Counted from the stretch's first letter, positions 38,700 through 48,793 are shown. The stretch: 48,793 nucleotides of DNA from Dichotomocladium elegans (GCA_025716815.1 JAIXMN010000066.1:1-48793), one strand, 5' to 3'. Made by a program: numbers and translations. The notes: generated from the sequence alone by a model not told the origin.

Positions 38700-39750
38700 C
38701 ACTGCGCCTGGGAGGAGGAATAAGGTAGTAAAAAAGTACCTTATTCCCTCACTTATTCCTGGGAATAAGGTAGAGAATAAGGTAGTACCTTATTCCTGAA
38801 GTGAACTTCTGTTCTGCAGGAATAAAGTACCTTATTCCTCTAAAAACTGTCAATGGGGGGAGCATGGCGCAGCTGCCGTCTCATCTATTTTTGAAAAAAG
38901 TGGGGCCGTTACACCAGTTATAAATGGTAGGTCCGTGTTTTATTTTATACAACTTTTTACAGTAACAGGTCGGCAATCCCGTTTGTTTATGGGCTGATCA
39001 ATAACCCTCAGCAAACAATTATATACTGACGATGAAACAGATAGAAGTATCAATTGAAACGCGACCTTTTTTTTATTATTTCAAAATGAAATGGTTGACA
39101 ATTTTTAGCTACACTACTGTGATAAATGCTACTATAATGATAAATGGGATTCTAAAGAGCTAGTGAGGCAGATGCTTCTGTTGAAGTGCAGGTTGTGCAA
39201 CAGGATGGAAATGTAGATGAGGTAAGATGCTGGAGGCACACCGGAATAACAGTTCGTCATAACAGAAAGTATAGTGGTCTTCTTTATCTAAAAAAAGTGT
39301 GATACCAGTTAGCACCCATATAAATCAGTGGATGCAGCAACATATGTAAACCTACCTGTGATTAATCGAACAGTCAGAAATGAACCTAATAAAATAATTG
39401 ACCTTTGAGTAAGGATTCATATATCTGTTCCATAAGAAAACTTACCTCATCGTTCATAGGAGAAAATATGCGATGGAAACAAATCGCCTGTAGCCGTTCA
39501 TAAGTTAAAGAGCATTAGGAAGAAGGAAGCCTTACATGAACACGCGTTGTCGTCCAAAGATCCCGGTATGAAGGAAGTGAAAAGAAAGGGAAAGAAATGA
39601 TGAAACAAATAAACATACCAGACACCCGCTTTAAATACTGTCTTCACTGCGTATGTGCACCCATCTTCCATCTCTGCTCCAAACAATAAATTTCAGAAGT
39701 AAGCAAAAAAAAAGGTTGCATGCGAAATTGGCCCCTTCATCTTTGTGTAG
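38700..39750. repeat. CACTA 2 left subterminal region
   Basis: The first 150 bp hold at least six copies of GGAATAAGGTA or its complement TACCTTATTCC, several as inverted pairs. The rest to 39750 is AT-rich, with no gene I can support. Confidence 0.75.
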
Positions 39751-40737
39751 ATGTTTTCCAATAGCAATACCACCCAGCGCCGCCAAGAACACGGCGAAAG
39801 CATCGAACAGTCCAATATGCTCTCGCATATTCGCCGTCTGGAGGACGAACAGGTCAGGTTGAAGGCCAAGAACCAGGCCATTGAGCAGCAGCTCCTCAAC
39901 TTGTCGTCTGCGCTCATGGCCAGAGAGCAACCAGTCGCTGCTGCATCGTCTGTATCTCGCGAACCTGGAGTTGAACGGGTTGTGGTGCGTTTATTATTTG
40001 ATGTACTTAACTTTTGTAACATGTCTAATATCTGTTGGCTAGCGAAACATTCATGACCGGCATGCTCTCTTTTCTGCCGGTCAAGGTTACGATTTCAATC
40101 GCTCGTTTCGATGTGCGCACAATGAGGAGGTGACGGCAACGATCGCCGCATACTGCGTTGGACATGTTGGCGGCTGTGTGCTTGGTGCACGGGAGCTACG
40201 CTCCCAGATACACACTTTTTTTTCTGGGCAGAAAGATGCTCTCAAGCTGTCTCCAGCGCAGAAGAAAGCCGTTGCCGAGACGCGCAAACGCAACAAACGA
40301 GTGTGGAAGGTCATTAACCACTATGTTGGCCCTTTATAAGTTAAAATACTCATAGGTTACATACAGAAACTCGTGGGCCGCAAAGAAGCCTGTGAGAAGT
40401 ATGCTGCCACGTTGGAGGCTGACTTCCCCGGTGGCTCGCGTCTTCTTGTGCGCGAATGCATGTCGCCAGAGATTTCTGACGACGATGGGAATGTGGAGGT
40501 CAAAAAACCTGCGCACAGAACTGTTAAGGTATTCTTAGTTTGGGTGACATTAGACGTTTGCGCTGAAAGAATGCGGTAATGTTGTAGGCAGCAGAGTTCT
40601 TTGAAAAGTTGGACTTGCTGGTAAAGCAAGGGAAAAAGAGGGAGTCGCGGGAAAGTCTTAAGAGGAAGAGAGTTGAGGACGACCAGGCCGTACTCCCTGA
40701 AGAAGTGCTGGCTGTTTTGCCCGATTGGGCCAAGTAA
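39751..40737 (+). CDS. CACTA 2 accessory gene, four exons, function unknown
   Basis: Exons 39751-39984, 40043-40309, 40367-40528 and 40588-40737, with three GT-AG introns of 57-59 bp that keep the frame open throughout. The N-terminus is a coiled coil (HIRRLEDEQVRLKAKNQAIE). The middle (QGYDFNRSFRCAHNEEVTAT through SQIHTFFSGQKDALKLSPAQ) may be a DNA-binding domain, followed by a basic patch (AVAETRKRNKRVWK). The C-terminus is charged (KKRESRESLKRKRVEDDQAV). I recognise no family. Its intact splicing in an element whose Tnp2 gene is wrecked is notable. Confidence 0.75.
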
Positions 40738-41266
40738 AAAAAATAGTGACTATTCCCCATTCATACTTTTCTCTTTCTTTATTACGCTGTGATTCTGCGT
40801 GCTAATGGAATAACCAGGATCTTTGAAGTTGCAGAGTTTTGCTGCTGACCATATGCAACAATGGCAACTTGGGAAAAGATTCTGTGTATGGGTAAGATGC
40901 AATCGCGGTCTTCACTCATAAAGCTGTTTCGCCATTCCTCGAGACCTTCGTCGGCAAAGCGCTGTGTTGAAGCATGGGTACGATACCAACGGACAAATGC
41001 GAAGTAGTGGACGGTCGGAATGCGGTTCACAACAAGGACGTGACGAAAGTAAAATTGTACTTGACCAGTCCAGGCAACAACACGGTTACTTGTGTCAAGA
41101 AACAATGCCTGTATGTGCGAACCACGGATTGAGCGAGCTGTTGCTGATTGGTACGTTTGCCCGAAGATCTCGATGGTTCTAAATTTTCTCTATAATTCTC
41201 ATTTTCGTGCGAACTTTTCTCTCCATAGCTGTGTGGATCAAGGCAAGAATAAAAGAACGATATGAC

Positions 41267-41530
41267 GTGAGACTCGCAAAAGAATAAGTGCAAAATGGCA
41301 TTTAAAAGTGCTCATCGGTCACTCTGAACTGTGTATATCTAGGCGGTCTCCCGGACGGTGGACCATTAGGTTGATAGAAGTTCATTTACCTTTATTATCC
41401 TGCGTCCGGATATAATTATGAATCCGGATAGCGCGAGAATAATTATGATAACGGCGCTCGAAGAGTGAAACAAAGTGTTGATGTCCGTATAATCAGGACA
41501 TGTGTTAGTAAGAAAATAGTTGTGATAACA
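41267..41530 (-). repeat. Solo LTR of the Gy2 family
   Basis: About 264 bp, minus orientation, TGTTATCAC at 41530 to GCGAGTCTCACG at about 41267, collinear with the LTR at 4074-4409 with several deletions. Lies between the DUF4218-type segment and the C-terminus of Tnp2. No clear 5-bp duplication. Confidence 0.75.
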
Positions 41531-41974
41531 GCTGGCTGGACCAGCAGTTCGTAGGTAATGGTGCCGAGTAAGTTCGCTTTTTTGCCATCACGCATTGACG
41601 CAGCTGTATCCAGTGGGATTGGTTCCGATCCAAAGACATTGACTGCTGGATCTGTGGATAAAGCCGCAAACGTAAGTGGCTCGAAATGGGGATGGACTGC
41701 TTGCTGCTGAAGTGTGCGAGATTGACTAGCAAGCTTCAAGAGTAAGCGCAACTCAAGATTCCTACCAGAAAAGCGCCTGGCCTCACGATGAACGAAGTCG
41801 ACTGCGCTGGTCTTCTCGATAAAGCGCTTCATAAAAGTAAGCTCTAAAGAGTCCTTTTGGTTCGTTGCTGCGGCTTTCATGAACCCGTTATATCGTTCGA
41901 AGCTGAATAGCCAGAACGCATAGACAGGCCCAAAATCCTCGATCACTTCGCGTAAGTGCAGATGTAGATGCATA

Positions 41975-42336
41975 CAGGATTTTCAAGAACTTTGCCACAA
42001 ATTTTAGTTGTTCATATAGACCGTCTAGGTTTTTCGTTTTTTTTTATTCAAATTCGAATACAAATTTTAGTATTTCGTTGCTACCCTTTTGTCAAATTTA
42101 AAGGCAATAGAAGCAAGAACATTTCAATCAAGGCTATAGATAAGTCTTCCTTCTCCTCTTTTTACACCAGAATAGTTTTGGGAGGCCAACCATTTATGTT
42201 TCATTCTAATTTCAAAGGAAGAAGAGAAACGAAATACTAAAATTTGTATTCGAATTTGAAGCAAAAAAAAACGAAAAACCTAGACGGTCTATACGAACAA
42301 CTAAATTTTGTGGCAAACTTCTTCTTGAAAATCCTG
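41975..42336. mobile_element. MITE copy 5
   Basis: 362 bp with TA flanks (41973-41974, 42337-42338), same orientation as copy 1, with a short deletion in the left arm (CAAGAACTTTGCC). Splits the Tnp2 gene between its core and DUF4218-type domain. Confidence 0.92.
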
Positions 42337-44099
42337 TATTAGGCGTGATGATCTCAGGACCGTATATCTGCTCGCAGCCGCGCACAAAATGCTCGAGGAA
42401 CCCATGCGCCTCGTCAATATCGGCGTATGTGATTGTCGTTTTCGCGAGGATTCGGCAGGCAGAAACAAAGTCCATCCAGTTCTTGAACTCGGCTCGAGGC
42501 AGGAAATTCTTCAAAACAAATGGTGAATATACCAGACACCATGCTTTCCAGTCGTCAGCTGTCATGAAACCAAATTTGCGATCGATTTTGCGTTGCAGTG
42601 AAGGGATACCTGGTGGCAGCACGACACCGTCGGCCAATTTCTGCATTTGGGCTCCAATGGTGTCATTCAGTAGCCCGCGCGTCCTCCATACATGCACCAT
42701 CCGGTCAGCAGTTCCCAGGAAGCAATTGTGCATAACATCGATGACTGTGCCTTGTACTGGATCGAAATAGGCAAGCCTGTGAATTTCCGACCATCGCGTT
42801 CCTGTTGATCGTTCAATGTCATAGCGCTCTGAAGGCGATGTCGCTGTACGCCAACGCTCAGCAGCATATGCATTATCAGCCTTGGTCCTTAATGGGTCGA
42901 GGATTTGGTACCCAGAATAGTCAAGCTTCGTAGTGTCAGGGAAAACACGGAACTCGCGCGTACATTTATGACATGCTCGCGTGCTGGCATGCGAAGTAAA
43001 TCCACCAACCTTTCGCCCAGCAGGAATGTCACAAGCGATGTTGAACAAAGCTGCTCGAATGATTGCGCCATTGGGTTGTTGGAATGTTGGGATCATAATG
43101 CCGCGAAAGAGTGGGAGAAGATCGTCAATGAGCAGTTTCAGGTAGTGGTTCACCTCGTATGTACTTGGCTCTTTTGGTCCAGGCATCACACCAACAAGGA
43201 TTACATTCTCTGTTTTATAGTGGTCGGCACGAGGCAAATTGTTTACCACAAGGTATATGGCACCGCAAGAGTACCCAGAATCAAAAGGAGCAAACCAATC
43301 GACGTTTAAGGTCAACATCAAGGAACGGCCGTCTCGAACAAATGGTTGGTTGATATCGTTGGGGTCATTCAATGCACGCCACGCCATGCCGTCATATACG
43401 TCATGGAAGATACTGTTCTGCATGTTCCGAAGTTGCCACTGTGTGATCTTGGTCTCGAAATCATGTCGTAAGAAGAGCTTTTTTAGGCTCTGAGCAAGCG
43501 GTAGTATGCATACTGCTTGATAGGTACAGGCCGGTTGCTTGACGTCAATTTACACAGCTGTGCACCACACAGTGTCCCATTCATCTGGTGGCTCTGCTTC
43601 GTGCATGTCTGAGGACCGGGTTGCAGAAAGATACCATGGCATACAGGACATGCACTATACATCCGAAGGTCATCAGTAAGACTCTCGAATCCAATCCATC
43701 TTTTCCAGCCGGCGATTGTATCAGGAAGAGTATTCTGTTGCGCAATGGCTCCAAGACTGACTAGCAACATGGTGACAAAACCGATGAGGACGTTCGCCGC
43801 CCGCTCAGATAAATGGTGCAGCTGGAACAGGACAAGGAAGAGAAATATGAATGGCAAAGGATGTGTAAGGAAGTCCAACGGGGTAGATGTAGGTGTGTCT
43901 GTTGTCTGCTTGTGATTGAGAGACCTTATTAATAGGGCATTAATTTTTATTTAAGTTCACAAACCTCGTCGTCCTCAATCACACCATCAAACTCAATGTC
44001 GATGGCTTGATTCATTTCGTCTTCACTCGTGATCTCGGGAATTACGCTATCGCTTCCGTCGAAATGCTCATCAGGCAGCTCGTCTGCAACGAGACAATA

Positions 44100-44464
44100 C
44101 CAGATTTTCAAGAAGAACTTTGCCACAAATTTTAGTTGTTCGTATAGACGGTCTAGGTTTTTCGTTTTTTTTGCTTCAAAATCGAATACAAATTTTAGTA
44201 TTTCATTTCTCTTCTTCCTTCGAAATTAGAATGAAACATAAATGGTTAGCCTCCCAAAACTATTCTGGTGTAAAAAGAGGAGAAGGAAGACTCATCTATA
44301 GCCTTGATTGAAATGTTCTTGCTGCTATTGCCTTTTAATTTGACAAAAGGGTAGCAACGAAATACTAAAATTTGTATTCGAATTTGAAGCAAAAAAAAAC
44401 GAAAAACCTAGACCGTCTATATGAACAACTAAAATTTGTGGCAAAGTTCTTCTTGAAAATCCTG
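44100..44464. mobile_element. MITE copy 6, opposite orientation
   Basis: 365 bp; TA at 44098-44099 and 44465-44466. The centre is inverted relative to copies 1, 2, 3 and 5. The left terminus reads CCAGATTTTC instead of CAGGATTTTC. Splits the N-terminal exon of Tnp2 in CACTA 2. Confidence 0.9.
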
Positions 44465-44788
44465 TAACAACCACAACAATAGGCTTCCAGTGAGACCAGC
44501 AAATGAGAAGAACATACCATACACAGTAGGTGGAAACATTCCCGCTGTTTCCATTATTGTATCACTGCCTATCCACGCATATATAGAATAAGTTTTATGC
44601 AGCATGGGCTTTTGAACCAATGTACCATTCTGGAGAGCCTGGACTGGATTGGTATCAATGGAGCGTTCGAAATGCTCACGCCATGTTCTGATATTGACAA
44701 TCCCATATTGGCGGGCAGGATTCTGCTGAACGCATTGTGGACAGACGCACATTGTTAGCTGTCCAGTGGTATCGGTGCGATCTGACAT

Positions 44789-45364
44789 GGTAAGTAAATA
44801 AAGCTGATAAATTGTTTTGCTTCTTTCATTGCTGCCCTTATATAAAGATTCTTTGCAATGAGTCAATAAAAGCATCCATTATCGAAACTTTTGGCAATGG
44901 ACTTGTATCAAGCATTTGCCAAGCAACTTGTTTTGGTTTGATCCAATCCACAAATCGAACTGTCTTTTACGGAGCATGTGAGATCGTGCTCCCCATAGAA
45001 AGCAAAATGCCGAGCTTTCTAATTATTTTTGGAACCTCATTTCTTTTGATTCATTGCTTGGCAAATGCAATGAATGCACTGTATCCATGTTCCCTTTTAG
45101 GGAAACATATTACTGCTGCATTTTTTCATCTGTGCTTTTTTTATACATCAACTTTTTTGATAGAACAATTGTGCTCATCACAATGTAGCACGTGGATACC
45201 AAACATTAACAATTTGAAGATAGGAGTGTGCAACGCAGACATACTAATTATGGACCATTTATTCGTGTCACCTATTCTGGGAACTTGGGGGTGCAGGTCA
45301 CTCACCAACCTGAAACTCATATTCCTAGGAATAAAGTACCTTATTCCTCCTCCTGGGCGCAGTG
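44789..45364. repeat. CACTA 2 right subterminal region
   Basis: No gene I can support; a low-complexity open stretch on the plus strand lacks recognisable domains. The last 45 bp carry GGAATAAAGTACCTTATTCC and the terminal inverted repeat ending GGGCGCAGTG. Confidence 0.65.
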
Positions 45365-45440
45365 CTAACAGCTGTGTCCCTGGTTTATATGGGACGTCAA
45401 CACTTTGTTTCACTCTTCGAGCGCCATTATCATAATTGTA
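45365..45440 (+). repeat. Gy2-type LTR fragment
   Basis: About 76 bp matching the U3 part of the LTR at 4074 from CTAACAG through the CACTCTTCGAGCGCC block to ATTATCATAATT. Cut on the left exactly at the CACTA 2 end, and lost on the right after about 45440. Confidence 0.78.
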
Positions 45441-45655
45441 TATCACAATTGTTCCATACAATTGGGGGAGTCCATCGGACTTCCCGAACCTGAACTGTAG
45501 AGTGCTGTGATCATTGTCTTCACTTTATTGCCGAAGTTTCAAAGAAATTTTTTTTTTTGAAATCCTATAAATGTTGCTTAGACTACAGTAACTGTTCCTT
45601 GATCATTTTTTCTTCGCTTCGCCGGTCATAACCGCTTGCTACAAGGATCCTGGTC
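45441..45655. other. Intergenic; possible DIRS 5' terminal region
   Basis: About 215 bp with an A/T run near 45548 and no gene. It may hold the terminal repeat of the DIRS-like element, but the right-hand repeat needed to check this lies off window. Confidence 0.4.
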
Positions 45656-46436
45656 ATGGACTCTACTAATCCATCTTTACTGACATACAATCACTGTTGG
45701 AGCAGATCGCTCATCAACAGCAGGTGATAGAGGAGCTGTCTCACCTGCGTCCCGGCAATGTCATGGTGCCCCACGATCTCGCAGTACGCCCATCCTATGA
45801 ATGGCAACTGGATGTGCGTCTCTCGTCGTTGATGCCAACGCTTGAGCAGCCACCTTTTTCCAATACGCTGGCGGATGATGAGCGCAAGGCTATTATCGAG
45901 CGTTACCCTCCTATTCAGGGCCTCCGCTATGCCCCACTGGCCGCAGTTCCTCAGGCAGAACGTTTGTTCAACCTGGCCAGAAAGCAGATGACGCCATGTT
46001 AAGGCAGTTACAATACACTATCCCGGGTATTCTTAGACCCCTCGATGTGCTGGGTCACGCCATCCTTCCTCTCCTCCCACTAGACCAGGTCGATAGGATA
46101 TTCGCAATCCTTCATGGCACTAGGACATTGGTACTTCACACCGCGGGTACGGTTAACTGCCAGCGCAATCAACTGGCCTTGAGGGCGGTCAACCCTTCCT
46201 TCCGCGCCCCTGCTCCCGAGAAGGAGTACACGATGCCCACTGAAATGTTCCGGGACACCGTCACCAACCTGACGACTATGCAGAAGTCCCTTAGGGAAGC
46301 TCGAGGCTCTCGCCCTCATACTTCCTGCTCAAACTCGTCGTTTTTTCGGGCGGGCCTGTCAGAGGATGGCGGGCATCCCAGTTTCACTTTTCAACACCAG
46401 GCGAGTCAAACACGTTCTTCCAATCCGTTTCGCTAG
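45656..46436 (+). pseudogene. gag: DIRS-like Gag
   Basis: Likely start ATG at 45656 (MDSTNPSL), shifting frame before LLEQIAHQQQVIEELSHL. Then RPSYEWQLDVRLSSLMPTLE and AERLFNLARKQ, a second shift near 45990, and LRQLQYTIPGILRPLDVLGH, the block that resembles DIRS Gag just before a conserved RPLD. It would form the particle. Two single-base indels make this copy non-functional unless they are sequence errors. Confidence 0.7.
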
Positions 46437-47475
46437 AACCCAAACCCTGCCTCCGTCACAACACCAATCGTCAAGGCCCCCACCCCAGCAGTCGCAACCC
46501 CAACCGCCAGTAGGCGGCCGCCTCCAGCGCTTCTGGCGTGCTTGGACCTGGCTAACCGACAGTCGGTGGATCCACCAGGTGGTGAAGGAAGGGATTCAAC
46601 TTCATTTCACTCGACCTCCGCCACTGTCCAATACATATCCTCCGATGCGGTTGCAGTCGCCCGAGCAACAGATCTTGCTTCGCCAAGAGATCGCGGACCT
46701 CCTGCGCAAACACGCGATCGAACCGGCTCCTCCTGGACTGGGTTTCTGCAGTCCGATGTTTGTCATCCCCAAGCGGATGGGAGGTTTTCGCCCGATCTTC
46801 AATCTCAAGCAACTGAATCAATATCTGTCGGCCCCGAAGTTCAAGATGGAGACCCTTCAGCAGGTAGTGCAGATGATTCAGCGCGACGATTGGGTCACGT
46901 CGGCGGATCTCCTCGACGCATATCTACACACAATGTTAGCCCGTTATATGAGAAAGTATTTTCGCTTCTGCTTCGAAGGCACCGTTTTCCAGTTTCGCAC
47001 CAGATGCTTCGGCCTTTCGGTGATGCCTTTCCTATTCGACAAACTTTGTCGTCCAATCCGCACATGGGCGTGTATGCTAGGCATTCGGGTGTCTGCCTAT
47101 CTCGACGATTGGCTGATTTTGGGCCGGACCAAGAGGGAGGCTCAGCATCACACCGATCTCATCATTGGCAAACTCCAGGAACTGGGCTGGCTAGTGAATT
47201 TCAAAAAATCCCACTTAACACCTTCCCAACAGATAGAACATCTAGGGTTTGTGATCGACACCACCACCATGACTGCCAAGCTCCCGGGTTCCAAGCTCCG
47301 CGACCTCAGGCGCTCCATTCAAACCTTGATCCGCCAGCCGACGCAGTCGCCTCGCCGAGTACACAGTCTTACAATGCGGATCAAGGCCGCGACGATGGCC
47401 TTGTTCCCAGCACACCTATATATGCAACAACTGATGCGTTTCAAGAACGAGATGGTGAGGGGCGCCCAGGGCTGG
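46366..47475 (+). CDS. DIRS-like reverse transcriptase
   Basis: RT of the DIRS type: an upstream helical lead (LLRQEIADLLRKHAIEPAP), FCSPMFVIPKRMGGFRPIFN, KMETLQQVVQMIQRDDW, DLLDAYLHTML, CFGLSVMPFLFDKL and the catalytic YLDDWLILG with both aspartates. Then LGWLVNFKKSHLTPSQQIEHLGF, the conserved block after the active site. It overlaps the end of gag in another frame. Near 47475 the true product shifts to the RNase H frame; the rest of this open frame to 48090 is a shadow. Confidence 0.88.
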
Positions 47476-47476
47476 G

Positions 47477-48253
47477 ATCAGCCTCAACCTCTACCTTCGG
47501 GCGTGTATCGACGAGCTCCGTTGGTGGAAGACCAACCTAGAGAAATGGAATGGTCGCTCCCTGCTTCCACTCTCCTTGCCTCATATGATCGAAGTCGACG
47601 CAAGCGACCTCGGCTATGGTTGCGTCCACCAGTCTCGGACGATCCAGGGCCTGTGGACGGAAGAAGAACGCCAGATGTCCATAAATTGGCGCGAGCTGAA
47701 AGCCATCCCTCTGGCGTTACAATCCTTCCCCTGTCTCCGCCAGACCAACATTCTCATACACACCGACAATACGACCGCCAAGGCATATATCAACAAGCAG
47801 GGCGGGACTCGATCAGTTCCCTTGAACACTCTTGCGACCGCCATTTGGGAGGAATGTCCCCGCCGCGAGCTCCGAATCCAAGCCCAACACATTGCAGGCA
47901 AAGACAATGTGAACGCGGATTGGGCGTCTCGCCATTTCCATCTGAAAAATTGCTGGCAGATCGTTCCGCGGACATTTCAGGGCATCCTCCAGCCATTGTG
48001 GGGTCCGCACGATGTAGACCTGTTTGCCGACCGCATGACTCGCCTCTTTCCATGGTACATAACATGGAAGTACGACCCTCACGCGAGTGACACCGATGCC
48101 CTGGAGATATCCTGGACCACCTTCTGCAATCCGTTTGTCCACCCGCCCTGGAACCTGATTCTTCAGGTCCTTCGCAAGATCCAGGACGAGGGGATCACGG
48201 CGACGATAGCGGTGCCCTACTGGACGAGCGCGATATGGTACCCACTATTATAA
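47477..48253 (+). CDS. DIRS-like RNase H and connection region
   Basis: In the frame starting around 47477: LNLYLRACIDELRWWKTNLE, MIEVDASDLGYGCVHQ with the first catalytic D, INWRELKAIPLAL with E, LIHTDNTTAKAYINKQGG with D, and HIAGKDNVNADWASR at the end of the domain. DVDLFADRMTRLFPWYITWK and PFVHPPWNLILQVL follow, the connector seen between RNase H and recombinase in DIRS elements. A stop closes the frame at 48253. Confidence 0.85.
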   Translation: MSLNLYLRACIDELRWWKTNLEKWNGRSLLPLSLPHMIEVDASDLGYGCVHQSRTIQGLWTEEERQMSINWRELKAIPLALQSFPCLRQTNILIHTDNTTAKAYINKQGGTRSVPLNTLATAIWEECPRRELRIQAQHIAGKDNVNADWASRHFHLKNCWQIVPRTFQGILQPLWGPHDVDLFADRMTRLFPWYITWKYDPHASDTDALEISWTTFCNPFVHPPWNLILQVLRKIQDEGITATIAVPYWTSAIWYPLL

Positions 48254-48420
48254 CGGATGGCGCTCGCTCCCCCTCTCCTCTTGGACCCACGGACACACAC
48301 ACAGACCACCTCCCCTTCGACTCCTTGGCCTTGGACGAATCCATCCTGGCGCCTCTCCGTTTGGCGAGTCTCCGGCGCAGATTTGTTCTGAGTGGTTTTT
48401 CAGAAGAAGCAGCGATGTGA

Positions 48421-48793
48421 CAAGCCTCTCGACGCCTTCAAGGTTCCACTGCGCGCTCTTACAAGCGAGGTCATTTCCTCTTTCTCGCCTGGTGCCGCTC
48501 TTCGGCCGTAGACGTCAACCGATTTACAGTTGTTCAACTTGTCGACTTTCTGGAGAAGGCGTCCCAGTCTCAGTATGCAGTCTCGACGGTACTGTTGTTT
48601 CGGTCGGCTGTCCTCGAATTCCACGTCTATGCCGACTCCATCACGACCGCCCGCACATTACGGGAGTTCCTCCGTCAGTTGAAACGCGAGGCACCTCTAC
48701 TTCGCCTTTCCCATACGTCGGTGAATTTGTCCCCTCCTTGGAGCATCTTCGCTCCATCGCGTCTGACAGTTCGTCATATCTTACGCAGCTTTC
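48421..48793 (+). CDS. DIRS-like tyrosine recombinase, N-terminal part
   Basis: Open frame to the window end with the core-binding (SAM-like) domain: STARSYKRGHFLFLAWCRSS, DVNRFTVVQLVDFLEKAS, STVLLFRSAVLEFHVYADS, TTARTLREFLRQLKREA. The catalytic R-H-R-Y residues lie beyond the window. It would integrate the circular cDNA without making a target duplication. The upstream boundary is a TGA at 48418-48420 in the same frame. Confidence 0.78.

Larger units (their letters stand above)
40782..44788 (-). pseudogene. CACTA 2 Tnp2-like transposase, disrupted
   Basis: Start ATG at 44788 (MSDRTDTTGQLTMCVCPQC, zinc finger). The N-terminal exon is cut by MITE 6; an acidic segment ends in an intron near 43917-43980. 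The core follows: YYRL through NMQNSIFHDVYDG, LNVDWFAPFDSGYSCGAIYL, DLLPLFRGI, ALFNIACDIPAGRKVGGFTS, CHKCTREF, VIDVMHNCFLG. MITE 5 splits it from the DUF4218-type domain (MHLHLHLREVIEDFGPVYAF, SFERYNGFMK). A Gy2-type LTR interrupts that, and the C-terminal end is AFVRWYRTHASTQRFADEG through ILVIPLARRITA. Coding pieces are otherwise open, so damage is mainly by insertion. Confidence 0.85.
38700..45364. mobile_element. CACTA-type element 2
   Basis: 6665 bp with terminal inverted repeats CACTGCGCCTGGGAGGAGG, beginning with the CACTG typical of EnSpm/CACTA. The subterminal regions carry repeated GGAATAAGGTA in both orientations. It contains an accessory gene (plus) and a Tnp2 gene (minus), convergent. 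The Tnp2 gene is broken by MITE 5, MITE 6 and a solo LTR. The flanks do not match each other (LINE on the left, LTR on the right; 3-mers CAA and CTA). Confidence 0.88.
45656..48793 (+). mobile_element. DIRS-like tyrosine-recombinase retrotransposon, 3' part off window
   Basis: Order gag, reverse transcriptase, RNase H and the start of a tyrosine recombinase, all on the plus strand, which is the DIRS layout. Several single-base frameshifts break it. Continues past the window end. Confidence 0.85.

Noticed and set aside
44812..45435. Plus-strand 207-codon hydrophobic open frame as a membrane protein gene
   Set aside because: It runs through the CACTA 2 subterminal repeats and into the LTR fragment, has no domain, and its composition is what AT-rich non-coding DNA gives.
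46542..47540. Long open plus-strand frame of 332 codons overlapping the DIRS reverse transcriptase
   Set aside because: Low-complexity Ser/Arg/Pro composition and no domain; it is the alternative frame of the RT, which carries clear motifs.
1..48793. tRNA, rRNA genes or a CRISPR array
   Set aside because: The regularly recurring sequences are MITEs, LTRs and subterminal transposon motifs; no cloverleaf, rRNA core sequence or spacer-repeat pattern was found by eye.

Overview
This window is a dense block of nested transposable elements from a eukaryote, most likely an early-diverging (Mucoromycota-type) fungus. The evidence is short GT-AG introns of about 45-65 bp, chromodomain-bearing Ty3/gypsy elements, DIRS, CACTA, Helitron, pogo, Tc1 and hAT elements side by side, and no bacterial gene organisation. 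I found no convincing host gene, tRNA, rRNA or CRISPR array. The assignment to a fungal group is inference from the mix of elements; the species is not recognisable.

Left half (1-15525): a Russian-doll chain of which only the right-hand sides are visible. Gy1 (minus strand, 5' LTR ending at 3275) sits in the integrase end of Gy2 (plus strand, 3276-4409). Gy2 sits in a PIF/Harbinger-like transposase (minus, 4410-5240). That element sits in the 3' LTR of Gy3 (minus, 5241-10867), and Gy3 sits in the integrase of Gy4 (minus, 10868-15525). Gy4 also carries a 364-bp MITE whose removal with one TA restores the integrase reading frame. The missing left halves should lie just upstream of the window.

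Middle (15531-36964): Gy5 (minus) has its RNase H split by a complete Tc1-like element (17214-19216). Its gag is cut at 21851, next to the C-terminal half of a pogo transposase. The N-terminal half of that pogo transposase (minus) is cut at 35835, next to the N-terminal part of a gypsy gag (plus) whose LTR and primer-site region match Gy5. Flipping 21852-35834 back (13,983 bp) rejoins gag in frame, rejoins the pogo transposase in frame at a codon boundary, and reunites the two halves of one Gy3-type LTR (160 + 235 bp against 394 bp) around the pogo element. This exact inversion is the strongest result in the window. Inside the inverted block is a decayed Helitron interrupted by a full CACTA-type element (24390-29760, TSD CAA) and by a hAT remnant (30304-32409, 8-bp TSD).

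Right part (36965-48793): a LINE cut off at 38699 by a second CACTA-type element (38700-45364), whose Tnp2 gene is broken by two MITEs and one solo LTR; then a fragment of a Gy2-type LTR; then a DIRS-like retrotransposon (gag, RT, RNase H and the start of a tyrosine recombinase) that runs off the end. Both CACTA-type elements carry a spliced accessory gene with a predicted coiled coil, of unknown function, in addition to Tnp2. A six-copy TA-inserting MITE family links the whole region.
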